From positions 1,984,001-2,048,000 of the forward strand of contig NZ_CP063849.1 in NCBI RefSeq assembly GCF_015277775.1: a stretch of DNA of 64,000 nt, given 5' to 3'. The notes beneath the pieces are model-generated. The model was not told the DNA's origin and ran no database searches. It saw nothing but the letters and a program-made list of their open reading frames with translations. The position numbers and the translations under genes are program-made. Source of the stretch: Paludibaculum fermentans (lineage in GTDB: Bacteria; Acidobacteriota; Terriglobia; Bryobacterales; Bryobacteraceae). Below, in pieces: positions 55,103 to 64,000 of this stretch. Numbering within the stretch: the first letter of the stretch is position 1; every line of letters starts with the position of its first letter.

Positions 55103-56673
55103 GATCCAAGAACCTCCAGGGCGGTGTGCGCGCGGTGGCCGGAGGCGCAGGCGCATTCGAAAGCGAAAGCGAGCAGCAGGCGGGTCTCCAGGGGGTCGAT
55201 GATGGCGTCCACATGGCCGCGCGCGGCGGCATAGCGGGCATCCAGCCAGCGGTCGTAGTCGGCGCGGGTCTTGTCGATCCGCTGCTGCAACTCCGGCGGC
55301 ACAGGCGACGCTTCGGCCTTCAATTTGTCGAGTTCCACACCGTGGACAGCCTGGACCGCGGAATCCCCTTCCATCACGCCGATGCGGGCAGTGGGCCAGG
55401 CGAAGGTGAAGTTAGGATCGAAGCCCTGGGCGGCCATGGCATAGTAGCCGGCGCCGGAGGCGTGATTCAGCGTCAGGATGATCTTCGGGACCGTGGCGCA
55501 GGCCATGGACTCCACCATCTCGGCTCCGGCACGGATGATGCCGGCGGCTTCGGCGTCGGGGCCCACCATGAAGCCGGAGACGTCCTGCAGGTAGAGCAGC
55601 GGCAGGCTGCGGCGCTCCGCATACTCGACGAAGTAGGATACTTTGCGGGCGGTTTCGGTGTAGACGATGCCACCGATGCGCGGCCCGGCATTCGACTTCA
55701 GAAAGCCGCGGCGATTGCCGATGACGCCGATGGCCCGGCCGTGCAGGCGAGCTTCGATGCAGTACATCTCGGGCGCGAAGTCCGGCTGGAATTCGAGTTG
55801 GGGGCCGGCGTCCAGTAGCCGGTCAAGGATTTCACGGATGTCGTAAGCCTGGCGGTGATCCTGCGGCAGGATGTCGTAGAGATCCTCGGCCGGCTTAGCG
55901 GTATTGGTGCCCTGCTGGCGGGCCGGAGCGGCGGGGAGTCCGGCGATGCGCTCACGAATCTGGCGAAGACAGTCCGGATCGTCGGAGGCGGTGAAGTGGG
56001 CGACGCCGCTGATGGTGGTGTGCATGCGCGCGCCGCCCAGCGACTCGCTGTCTGTCTTCTGGCCGGTGGCGCCTTTGACCAGGTTGGGGCCACCCAGGCC
56101 CATGAAGCTGGTGCGTTCCACCATGTAGATGACATCGCTCAGGGCCGGTAGATAGGCGCCCCCGGCGATGCACGGGCCCATGACGGCGGCGATCTGGGGG
56201 ATTTTCAGGACGCGCCGCATCAGGGAGTTGTAATAAAAAATGCGCGCCGCCCCGTATTGCCCAGGAAATATTCCATCCTGCAACGGCAAATTCACACCGG
56301 CGGAATCCACCAGGTAGACGATGGGTAAGCGGTTGCGCATCGCGATCTCCTGCGCGCGCAGGATCTTGGTGATGGTTTCAGGCCACCAGGCACCCGCTTT
56401 CACGGTGGCATCGTTGGCGACGATGACCACGGGGCGGCCTTCCACACGGGCCAGCAGGGTGACGACTCCGGCGGCCGGAGCCTGTTCCTCGTAACGGTCC
56501 CAGGCGACCAGGAGACCTATCTCCAGAAGGGGGGAAGATGGATCGGCGAGGCGCGCAACTCGTTCACGGGCCGTGAGTTTTCCATCGCGATGCTGCTTGT
56601 CGGCCTTGGTCTGTCCACCACCCTGGACAAGCCGCTCCTCCAGCGCTCGCAGTTGCCGTAGCAGAAGGCGCAT
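55099..56673 (-). CDS. Acyl-CoA carboxylase beta subunit (carboxyltransferase)
   Basis: About 524 residues from ATG 56673 (GTG 56706 in frame is an alternative; neither has a good ribosome site). It is the carboxyltransferase subunit of biotin-dependent acyl-CoA carboxylases: GKLTARERVARL at the N-terminus, ATVKAGAWWPETITK, MGPCIAGGAYLPALSD in the N-lobe, and GFMVGPDAEAAGIIRAGAEM plus HASGAGYYAMA in the C-lobe. It is closest in style to methylcrotonyl-/geranyl-CoA carboxylases (LiuB/AtuC). No biotin carboxylase/carrier subunit is in the operon. It is the first gene of the four-gene unit. Confidence 0.92.
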   Translation of the reverse strand: MRLLLRQLRALEERLVQGGGQTKADKQHRDGKLTARERVARLADPSSPLLEIGLLVAWDRYEEQAPAAGVVTLLARVEGRPVVIVANDATVKAGAWWPETITKILRAQEIAMRNRLPIVYLVDSAGVNLPLQDGIFPGQYGAARIFYYNSLMRRVLKIPQIAAVMGPCIAGGAYLPALSDVIYMVERTSFMGLGGPNLVKGATGQKTDSESLGGARMHTTISGVAHFTASDDPDCLRQIRERIAGLPAAPARQQGTNTAKPAEDLYDILPQDHRQAYDIREILDRLLDAGPQLEFQPDFAPEMYCIEARLHGRAIGVIGNRRGFLKSNAGPRIGGIVYTETARKVSYFVEYAERRSLPLLYLQDVSGFMVGPDAEAAGIIRAGAEMVESMACATVPKIILTLNHASGAGYYAMAAQGFDPNFTFAWPTARIGVMEGDSAVQAVHGVELDKLKAEASPVPPELQQRIDKTRADYDRWLDARYAAARGHVDAIIDPLETRLLLAFAFECACASGHRAHTALEVLGS

Positions 56674-56931
56674 ACTGTTATCAGGCGTGCTCGTCCCAGG
56701 AGTCACCGACCACTAGTGTACGGCAAGCGCGCACGCTGAGTAACATTCGCGAAGGGGGCCGTTTCGCTTTGAAGTTTTTTGAACCCTTTGCGATACTGGG
56801 TGAGTCCGTACAGTAAAGAAGCTTAACCTTCCTGTGGCTCTTCGACAATTCGCATCGAAGTGACTCCCCGTTGAAGTTCTCTTTGACGTAACAGAGCACA
56901 GGAGAGGTGTGTCGACTTAGGAGAAGTATCT

Positions 56932-57135
56932 GTGAAGGAAAAAGGTGTCGTGAAATGGTTTAATGCCGCGAAGGGCTACGGCTTTATTCAGCGGCATACG
57001 GGGGAAGACGTGTTTGTCCACTACAGCGCCATCCAGATGTCTGGCTACCGGACCCTGGACGAGGGCTTGGAAGTGGAATTCGAACTAAAGACCGGACCCA
57101 AAGGCCTTCAGGCTGAAAACGTTACGCGAGCATAG
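56932..57135 (+). CDS. Cold-shock-domain protein (CspA family)
   Basis: 67 residues from GTG 56932, with TAGGAG eight bases upstream. The OB-fold RNA-binding motifs are intact: RNP1 KGYGFIQ and RNP2 VFVHYSAIQ. It binds single-stranded RNA/DNA and acts as an RNA chaperone. The leader shows a small inverted repeat (CTTCGA 56840-56845 with TCGAAG 56855-56860), which may be part of a structured 5' region. It is divergent from the carboxylase operon. Confidence 0.95.
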   Translation: MKEKGVVKWFNAAKGYGFIQRHTGEDVFVHYSAIQMSGYRTLDEGLEVEFELKTGPKGLQAENVTRA

Positions 57136-57153
57136 TTAAGGCTCTTATCCAGT

Positions 57154-57193
57154 ATCGGCGACGGGTCTCTCCAGAGGGGCGGCCCGCGCCGAT
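57154..57193 (+). terminator. Long hairpin after the cold-shock gene
   Basis: ATCGGCG plus CGGG on the left pairs with CCCG plus CGCCGAT on the right, 11 pairs with a single bulged A, and a further short stem in the loop. It begins 19 bases past the stop. There is no T-run, so it may be a stabilising 3' structure or a factor-dependent terminator. Confidence 0.5.
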
Positions 57194-57253
57194 CGGCACC
57201 CGCAAAGCTCTCCGTGCAGCGTGCGCCGGCAGGAACCATTATCCTGTACAGGA

Positions 57254-58765
57254 ATGGGCTCTAGGTTTCGCACAACGCTGGGTCGTTGGATCGTACCCTC
57301 CCTGGCAGATTTGCTGCTGGCGGCGCTTGTTCTGCGCCCCTATCTCCTGCCGGGCGGCCTGGAAGAACTGCTGTCGGACGCAAGCGTTTGCATGCACATC
57401 CGTACCGGCGACCTGATCCGGGCCACTGGTTCCTTGCCTCACACAGATCCCTTCTCATTCGCGCTGCCAGGCAAGCAGTGGTTCGCCTGGGAGTGGTTGA
57501 CAGAACTCGGGTTATCGCTGCTGCACTCCTCGTTCGGATTAGCTGGCGTGGCGCTGCTGGCCGTTGCCTTGATGGCAGGAACGTCGGCCCTCATATTAAG
57601 GACCAGCCTGCGGCGCGGTGAAAGCGCTCTAGTCGCACTGCTTCTGACGATGGCCGGATTCCAGGCGTCAATGAATCACGCCCTGGCGCGCCCGCACCTG
57701 ATCACCTGGCTGTTTCTTGCTGTTTCCGTAGCGATTGTAGAGAGGGAAAGACGGCGGCCGTGGGGCGGGTTCTGGCTGTTGATCCCCCTCGCGGCGCTCT
57801 GGGCCAATCTGCACGGAGGATTCGCGATTCTCCCCGTCTATCTGGCTGTGGTGTGTACGGGACTGGGGCTCGAGGCGCTGTGGAACCGGTCGAACTGGCA
57901 GGGTGTCTGGCGGATGGTGGCGTGCGGCCTGATGGTGGGTGCGGCGACCCTGGTGAACCCGTACGGCATCCGGCTGCACCAGCATCTGATCGAGTTCGTC
58001 TCCTCGCCGTGGGCGATCCAAATGATCGAGGAGTATCATCCGCCCTCGCCGTCCCTGGGAGAACAGTATTACTGGTTCGTGGGGCTGGGCCTGGCGGCGG
58101 GACTCGCCGCGATCTCGGCCTTACGCCGGCGCAGGGTGAGCGATGCGCTGGTTTGCCTGGTCTTCCTGATCTCGGCTTGCAAGTCGGCCCGGCATATTCC
58201 CTTGTTCGTGATTGCGGTGACGCCCATCGTTGCCGGTGAACTGCGCTGGCTGTGGGACGTGGCGAGGAGCAGGACGGGCCGGCGCGGCACGGCGGAGCAC
58301 ATCCACAAGATGGATCTGGGGATGCAGCCGCAATTCGGCCGGCATAGCGCCTGGCTGGCTGCCTGTTTCGTGATTGTGCTGCTGCTGAGGGGACCAATGG
58401 GGCTGCCGTCCAACTTCCCCGAGAAGCGGTTCCCGGTGGACCTGGTTTCCGCCAACAGGGAAACCCTGCGAAATGGACGAGTCTTCTCGACAGACGCCTG
58501 GGGCGATTTCCTGATCTACACCGGGTACCCCGGCCAGCATGTTTTCATCGATGGCCTACAGGACTTTTTTGGACCTGCCCTGGCGGAAGACTATCTGGAG
58601 ATGCTGGCGGCAGGCCCGCGGACCGACGAGTTGTTCCGGCAGTGGAAGTTCGATACGGCCCTCGTGCCGGCAAAGCAGCCAATAGCCAAGTGGCTGAAGT
58701 CACAGAGCGATTGGCGGGTGGTGTCGGAGACGCCGCTGGCGGTCCTGCTGGTGAAGGAGAAATGA
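57254..58765 (+). CDS. Polytopic membrane protein with GT-C-like architecture
   Basis: About 503 residues from ATG 57254 (GTG 57221 would add eleven). Roughly ten hydrophobic segments fill residues 15-390, with an early extracytoplasmic loop (DPFSFALPGKQWFAWEWLTE) like that of GT-C glycosyltransferases. The soluble C-terminal tail (VFSTDAWGDFLIYTGYP, HVFIDGLQDFFG) matches the conserved tail of a large uncharacterised membrane family. A role in glycan or lipid-linked sugar transfer is an inference. The TGA overlaps the start of the peptidase gene (ATGA). Confidence 0.75.
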   Translation: MGSRFRTTLGRWIVPSLADLLLAALVLRPYLLPGGLEELLSDASVCMHIRTGDLIRATGSLPHTDPFSFALPGKQWFAWEWLTELGLSLLHSSFGLAGVALLAVALMAGTSALILRTSLRRGESALVALLLTMAGFQASMNHALARPHLITWLFLAVSVAIVERERRRPWGGFWLLIPLAALWANLHGGFAILPVYLAVVCTGLGLEALWNRSNWQGVWRMVACGLMVGAATLVNPYGIRLHQHLIEFVSSPWAIQMIEEYHPPSPSLGEQYYWFVGLGLAAGLAAISALRRRRVSDALVCLVFLISACKSARHIPLFVIAVTPIVAGELRWLWDVARSRTGRRGTAEHIHKMDLGMQPQFGRHSAWLAACFVIVLLLRGPMGLPSNFPEKRFPVDLVSANRETLRNGRVFSTDAWGDFLIYTGYPGQHVFIDGLQDFFGPALAEDYLEMLAAGPRTDELFRQWKFDTALVPAKQPIAKWLKSQSDWRVVSETPLAVLLVKEK

Positions 58766-59826
58766 TGCGGATTCTTCTACCGCTGTTCTGCCTCGGCGCC
58801 TTGTTGGCGCAGACACCTCGCCCCAGGGCCCGCGAAGCCGGGGTAGTCACAGGACGGCTGCCGGTTGGCCGCTGGAACGCCATCACCGACGTGGCGGGGG
58901 TGCGCGTGGGCCATGCGACGCGCGTGCGCGGCGAGAATGTTCGCACCGGCGTGACGGCGATTGTCCCTCACAGTGGGAATCTCTTCCGCGAGAAGGTGCC
59001 GGCGGCCGTTTTCGTCGGGAATGGGTTCGGCAAGCTGATGGGCTCCACGCAGGTGGAGGAACTGGGTGAACTGGAGACGCCGATCCTGCTCACCGCCACC
59101 CTAAACGTGCCTCGCGCAGCCGATGCCCTCCTGGAGTACATGCTGGGCTTGCCGGGGAATGAGCAGGTGCGCAGCATCAATGCTGTCGTGGGTGAGACAA
59201 ACGACGGCTACCTGAACGACATCCGCAGCCGGCCGGTGGGTAAGGACGAAGTCTTCGCGGCGCTGCGCGGCGCCCATTCCGGGGCGGTGGAAGAAGGAGC
59301 CGTGGGCGCCGGCGCCGGCACGGTGGCCTTCGGATACAAGGGCGGCATTGGAACGTCCTCCCGCGTTCTGGGCCAGTACACGGTGGGCGTGCTGGTGCAA
59401 TCAAACTATGGCGGCGACCTGATGATTGCAGGCATTCCCGTCGGCCGCGAGCTGCGCCGCGCGGGCCAGGGCTCAAAGGACGGCAGTTGCATGATCGTCA
59501 TCGCGACGGACGCTCCGGTGGATGCACGGAATTTGAAGCGCATGGCGGCGCGGGCGATGCTGGGACTGGGCCGGACTGGTTCCTCGGGCTCGAATGGCAG
59601 CGGCGACTACGCCATCGCATTCTCCACGCACCGGGGCGGCTCACCGTTGGTCTCCAACGACGACATGACACCACTGTTCGAGGGCGTCATTGAAGCGACG
59701 GAAGAGGCGGTGAACAACTCGCTGTTCAAGGCGGAGACAGTGACTTCGAATGGGCACACCGTCGAGGCGCTGCCGGTGGAGCGAGTCCTCGATATCCTGC
59801 GCGCGCACAAAGTACTCAGCAAATAG
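58762..59826 (+). CDS. P1-family (S58, DmpA-like) aminopeptidase
   Basis: 354 residues; ATGATG at 58762 overlaps the previous stop and has AAGGAG. A short signal peptide (ILLPLFCLGALLAQ) suggests export. The family motifs are NAITDVAGVRVGHATRV at the start, GVTAIVPHSGN, INAVVGETNDGYLND and the autoprocessing site in KDGSCMIVIATDAP, where the Gly-Ser bond is cut and Ser becomes the N-terminal nucleophile. Members are D-/L-aminopeptidases or beta-peptidyl aminopeptidases. Confidence 0.92.
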   Translation: MMRILLPLFCLGALLAQTPRPRAREAGVVTGRLPVGRWNAITDVAGVRVGHATRVRGENVRTGVTAIVPHSGNLFREKVPAAVFVGNGFGKLMGSTQVEELGELETPILLTATLNVPRAADALLEYMLGLPGNEQVRSINAVVGETNDGYLNDIRSRPVGKDEVFAALRGAHSGAVEEGAVGAGAGTVAFGYKGGIGTSSRVLGQYTVGVLVQSNYGGDLMIAGIPVGRELRRAGQGSKDGSCMIVIATDAPVDARNLKRMAARAMLGLGRTGSSGSNGSGDYAIAFSTHRGGSPLVSNDDMTPLFEGVIEATEEAVNNSLFKAETVTSNGHTVEALPVERVLDILRAHKVLSK

Positions 59827-59828
59827 AA

Positions 59829-59859
59829 ACGCCACACTCCAAGGGGAGCATGGCGTCTT
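59829..59859. terminator. Bidirectional terminator between convergent genes
   Basis: ACGCCA-CA-CTCC, loop AAGG, GGAG-CA-TGGCGT: two stems separated by a 2x2 mismatch. CTTT follows on the + strand, and TTTCTATTT on the - strand, so it can serve both the peptidase gene and the oxidase operon. Confidence 0.75.
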
Positions 59860-59881
59860 TGGATCAACGATCGGCTGACGG

Positions 59882-60283
59882 TTAGGGAGCCGGTGTGCCC
59901 GCGGGCTGTCCCGTGGAAGGACGGACCGGCTTGTTCAGCGGAGCCCCGGGGAACTCCAGCACAGGTTCCTTCAGGTTCGACGGCAGGATGGTTTCCCGTG
60001 TGCCCAAGTCGAACATCGTCCAGATGATGAAGATCGATAGGAACAGCAGGCCGCCGACGAAGATCACGGCGTTGAACTTGTCGTGGCGCAGGTGCATGAA
60101 GAACAGCGCGACGAGCGAAGCCTTGATAGTCGCGATGATGAGGGCGACCACCGTGTTCATGGACCCGAAGTCGATGTAGGAGGCCTGGACCGTGATGACG
60201 GTCAGCACCAGCAGGCCCAGCAGGACGGCGCCGTAGGTCTTCGGACCGGTAATGTGTGCGGCGTGCGAAGCGGATTGAGACAT
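59882..60283 (-). CDS. ctaF: Cytochrome c oxidase subunit IV
   Basis: 133 residues with three hydrophobic helices (LLGLLVLTVITVQASYI, VVALIIATIKASLVALFFMHL, AVIFVGGLLFLSIFIIW). The FFMHLRHDK motif is characteristic of bacterial subunit IV (CtaF/CyoD-like). The C-terminus is a Pro-rich tail. It is the last gene of the oxidase operon, 18 bases after subunit III. Confidence 0.9.
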   Translation of the reverse strand: MSQSASHAAHITGPKTYGAVLLGLLVLTVITVQASYIDFGSMNTVVALIIATIKASLVALFFMHLRHDKFNAVIFVGGLLFLSIFIIWTMFDLGTRETILPSNLKEPVLEFPGAPLNKPVRPSTGQPAGTPAP

Positions 60284-60301
60284 GGTTCCGGGTGGTCTCC
60301 T

Positions 60302-60970
60302 CTAGGAAATCAGATACATCAACGGGAACAGGTAGATCCAGATGAGATCGACCAGGTGCCAGTACAGTCCGGTGACATCCAGCGGCCCGTAATAATCCGG
60401 GCCGAAATCGCCCCGCACAGCCCGGAAGATCAGCCAACTGATGACGACCATGCCCAGCAGCACGTGGATACCGTGCAGGCCGGTCATCATGAAGTAGAAG
60501 CTGAAGAACAGGAACTGGCCGGGAACGGTGTCGCCCTCATGCGTGTAGTATTTGCCCGGCAGCAGCCCTTCGTGGAACTTGTGGCTGTACTCGGAATACT
60601 TGACGCCCATGAAGGTGGCGGCGCAAAGCAGGGTGATGACCAGGAACAGAATGACCAGTCCCTTGCGTGAGGTCTGCGCGGCCCAGATCGCCATCACCAT
60701 GGTGAAGCTGGAAAAGAGCAGGACGATGGTGTTGATGGCGCCCATCGTGCGGTCCAGGTGGTGGTGAGCCGCCAGGAAGGCCTGCGGGTGGCTGGCATGC
60801 ATGATGCCATAGCCGATGAAGAGGCCGCCGAACATCAGGATTTCCGTTACCAGGAACAGCCACATACCGATCTTGGCGGTATTGAACTGCTGGTCCATGT
60901 CACGGAAGTGATGCTGGAGGAACGGCGAGTGCCCGTGATCGGCGCTGGTCGTATGGGTCGCAGTACTCAT
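60302..60970 (-). CDS. ctaE: Cytochrome c oxidase subunit III
   Basis: 222 residues from ATG 60970, with five membrane helices. Family motifs are AKIGMWLFLVTEILMFGGLF and the late GLHGIHVLLGM, VTGLYWHLVDLIWIYLFP. Length fits the five-helix bacterial form. It stabilises subunit I and the proton path. It lies 31 bases behind ctaD. Confidence 0.95.
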   Translation of the reverse strand: MSTATHTTSADHGHSPFLQHHFRDMDQQFNTAKIGMWLFLVTEILMFGGLFIGYGIMHASHPQAFLAAHHHLDRTMGAINTIVLLFSSFTMVMAIWAAQTSRKGLVILFLVITLLCAATFMGVKYSEYSHKFHEGLLPGKYYTHEGDTVPGQFLFFSFYFMMTGLHGIHVLLGMVVISWLIFRAVRGDFGPDYYGPLDVTGLYWHLVDLIWIYLFPLMYLIS

Positions 60971-61001
60971 GATATGCGTCTCTTGAAGAACTCCGTCGAT
61001 C

Positions 61002-62654
<1,653 letters not shown>

Positions 62655-62667
62655 TCCGTTGCTCCTG

Positions 62668-63609
62668 TTACTTCACCGACTTGATGAACTCGATCACGCC
62701 CAGGATTTCGCGCTCGCGCAGGAGACCCTGGAACGTCGGCATGATCGGCTCGAAGCCCTGTACCACCACAGCCTGAGGCTGCAGCACAGACTGGCGGATG
62801 TAGTTGGCATCAACCGTATAAGGCTTGCCGTCCGCACCCTTGCCCGTTTCGCCCCAGATTCCCTTCCAGGAGGGGCCCTGGCCGCGGGTGCCGTCCAGAG
62901 AGTGGCACGTCGCGCAGCCCTTGTTTTCGTAGACCAGCTTGCCGAGATCCTTCAACGGCATCTTGCGAACCTGTTCGTCGCCTTCGCGCAGGAACGTCTC
63001 GTACTGCTCGGGGGTGTCGACGAAGATGCGGGCCAGCATGTCGCTATGGCCCTTGCCGCAGTATTCAGCGCAGAACACCTGCTGGACGCCCGGCTCAGTC
63101 GGGGTGAACCAGAGTTCCGTATAACGGCCCGGGATCACGTCGCGCTTCAGCCGGAAGCTGGGCACAAAGAAGCTGTGAATCACGTCTTCGGAGTGCATCA
63201 CGAGCTTCACGGGCTTGTTCAGCGGCACGTGGAGATCGTTCAGTGTACGAGTACCGTCCGGATACTCGAACTGCCATACCCACTTCTTGGCGGTGACGAC
63301 AATCTCCATGGAGTCGTTCGGCGGAACCCAGGCTTTGACATAGCCTTTGAAGCCCCAGAAGAAGATGCCCATCACGACGAACAGCGGGATGATGCTCCAG
63401 ATGAGCTCCATCTTCGTGTTGTGCGTGATGTGCGGCGTCACCTCCTTCGCTGAGCGCCGCCGCCATTTCCGTACGGCGTACAGGATCAACGCTCCGTTGA
63501 AGAAGAAGAAGAATATGGTGAGGTAGACGATGAACATATAGAGTCCATCGACGTCACCGGCATGTGTGGCCGCCGCTTTGGGCAGCATCCAGTTCTGGAA
63601 CCAATTCAT
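62668..63609 (-). CDS. ctaC: Cytochrome c oxidase subunit II with fused cytochrome c domain
   Basis: 313 residues. Two N-terminal membrane helices ([37 protein letters not shown]) are followed by the CuA domain: [18 protein letters not shown] gives the His and [14 protein letters not shown] the two Cys, Glu, His and Met ligands. The last ~100 residues are a cytochrome c domain with CATCH. This is the caa3 arrangement, in which electrons from soluble cytochrome c enter at the fused haem. The start overlaps the sco stop by four bases. Confidence 0.96.
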   Translation of the reverse strand: MNWFQNWMLPKAAATHAGDVDGLYMFIVYLTIFFFFFNGALILYAVRKWRRRSAKEVTPHITHNTKMELIWSIIPLFVVMGIFFWGFKGYVKAWVPPNDSMEIVVTAKKWVWQFEYPDGTRTLNDLHVPLNKPVKLVMHSEDVIHSFFVPSFRLKRDVIPGRYTELWFTPTEPGVQQVFCAEYCGKGHSDMLARIFVDTPEQYETFLREGDEQVRKMPLKDLGKLVYENKGCATCHSLDGTRGQGPSWKGIWGETGKGADGKPYTVDANYIRQSVLQPQAVVVQGFEPIMPTFQGLLREREILGVIEFIKSVK

Positions 63610-64000
63610 TTCGCAGTCACCATAGGAGGGTGGTTGAATCCAACCCGGCGTTCACGTCGCCACAATCGAAACAGGACAAAACCGAAGATCAACAGCGCCA
63701 GCGCGCCACCGCCGCGCATGAAGTTGCGCGCGAACAGGACGTAGCCGCGGGAGGCTGGATCGTAGTGGAAGCAGTAGAGCAGAATACGGTCGCTGACGCC
63801 GAACTTCTCGCTCGCGGCTTCCGTCAGCGCCATCTGAATGTCGAACGGCTTGAAGTTGACGCCGTAGAGGTAGCGGCTGATCATGCCCTCCGGTGAGAGC
63901 ACGAAGATGGCCGCCGCGTGAGCGTACTGGCCGGTGGCCGGATCCCGGCGGTAGCCGAAACCGATCTGCTTGGCCAGCTTGGCCACGTTCTCCTGATGGT
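63606..64000 (-). CDS. SCO1/SenC-family copper chaperone, C-terminal part
   Basis: The last 131 or so residues of a gene that starts beyond the right edge. HQENVAKLAKQIGFGYR, FVLSPEGMISRYLYGVNF and the following ERK-type strand match the end of the SCO thioredoxin fold. The CxxxC copper site is outside the window. After the fold there is one membrane helix (GALALLIFGFVLFRLWRR), an added C-terminal anchor often found in acidobacterial SCO proteins. It delivers copper to CuA of ctaC, with which it overlaps by four bases. Confidence 0.9.
   Translation of the reverse strand, partial: HQENVAKLAKQIGFGYRRDPATGQYAHAAAIFVLSPEGMISRYLYGVNFKPFDIQMALTEAASEKFGVSDRILLYCFHYDPASRGYVLFARNFMRGGGALALLIFGFVLFRLWRRERRVGFNHPPMVTAK

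Overview
The window looks like a chromosomal segment of a high-GC acidobacterium of the Solibacter/Bryobacter type (order Bryobacterales). This is inferred from gene content, not from a marker gene: an Oar-like TonB receptor with a carboxypeptidase-regulatory N-terminus, an acidobacterial VWFA protein, a TolB/TPR membrane protein, a PEP-CTERM protein, cytochrome-PD40-TPR fusions, and Tat- or Sec-exported versions of normally cytosolic enzymes. There are 38 protein genes, two of them cut by the window edges (a DJ-1/PfpI tail on the left, an SCO assembly factor on the right). I saw no rRNA, tRNA, CRISPR array, insertion sequence or prophage.

Layout. 1-6.4 kb: end of a DJ-1/PfpI gene, then a coupled set (cupin, tri-haem cytochrome c, 2Fe-2S subunit, molybdopterin subunit) that reads as a periplasmic molybdenum hydroxylase feeding electrons to cytochrome c, followed by an alginate-export-type porin. 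6.5-18.8 kb: a chemoreceptor, a PEP-CTERM protein and a small secreted partner, a TolB/TPR protein, a secreted RraA-like protein facing a Tat-exported enolase-superfamily enzyme, a haem/PD40/TPR protein, a URO-D-family protein and a VWFA protein. 19-33.2 kb: three very large secreted paralogues in tandem (1436, 2270 and 895 aa), built from DUF11-like, RCC1-propeller and InlB-like repeat modules and all ending in the same duplicated, cysteine-containing C-terminal domain. The first two share promoter, Shine-Dalgarno and TTG-start geometry base for base in spacing.

33.2-47 kb: GH67 alpha-glucuronidase, a second URO-D-family protein, a site-2 protease coupled to an FAD oxidoreductase, a membrane/thioredoxin-fold fusion, a uridine-kinase-like gene behind smc, and a Tat-exported aminotransferase. 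47-52.4 kb: the TonB receptor with a strong terminator, a DinB protein, a small membrane protein and a HAD phosphatase. 52.7-56.7 kb: an operon of acyl-CoA carboxylase beta subunit, a split AtuA and an enoyl-CoA hydratase, each junction a 4-base start/stop overlap. 56.9-59.8 kb: cold-shock protein, then a polytopic membrane protein coupled to a P1-family peptidase. 59.9-64 kb: a caa3-type cytochrome oxidase operon (sco, ctaC, ctaD, ctaE, ctaF) with the type A2 active-site signature.

The strongest candidate for something undescribed is the 14-kb tandem array of giant repeat proteins with the shared twin C-terminal domain. Second-line items are the SMC protein with an insertion of about 80 residues in its head domain, the group of exported metabolic enzymes, and the split-AtuA carboxylase operon that lacks a biotin subunit nearby. 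All family assignments are from reading motifs by eye; no database search was run.
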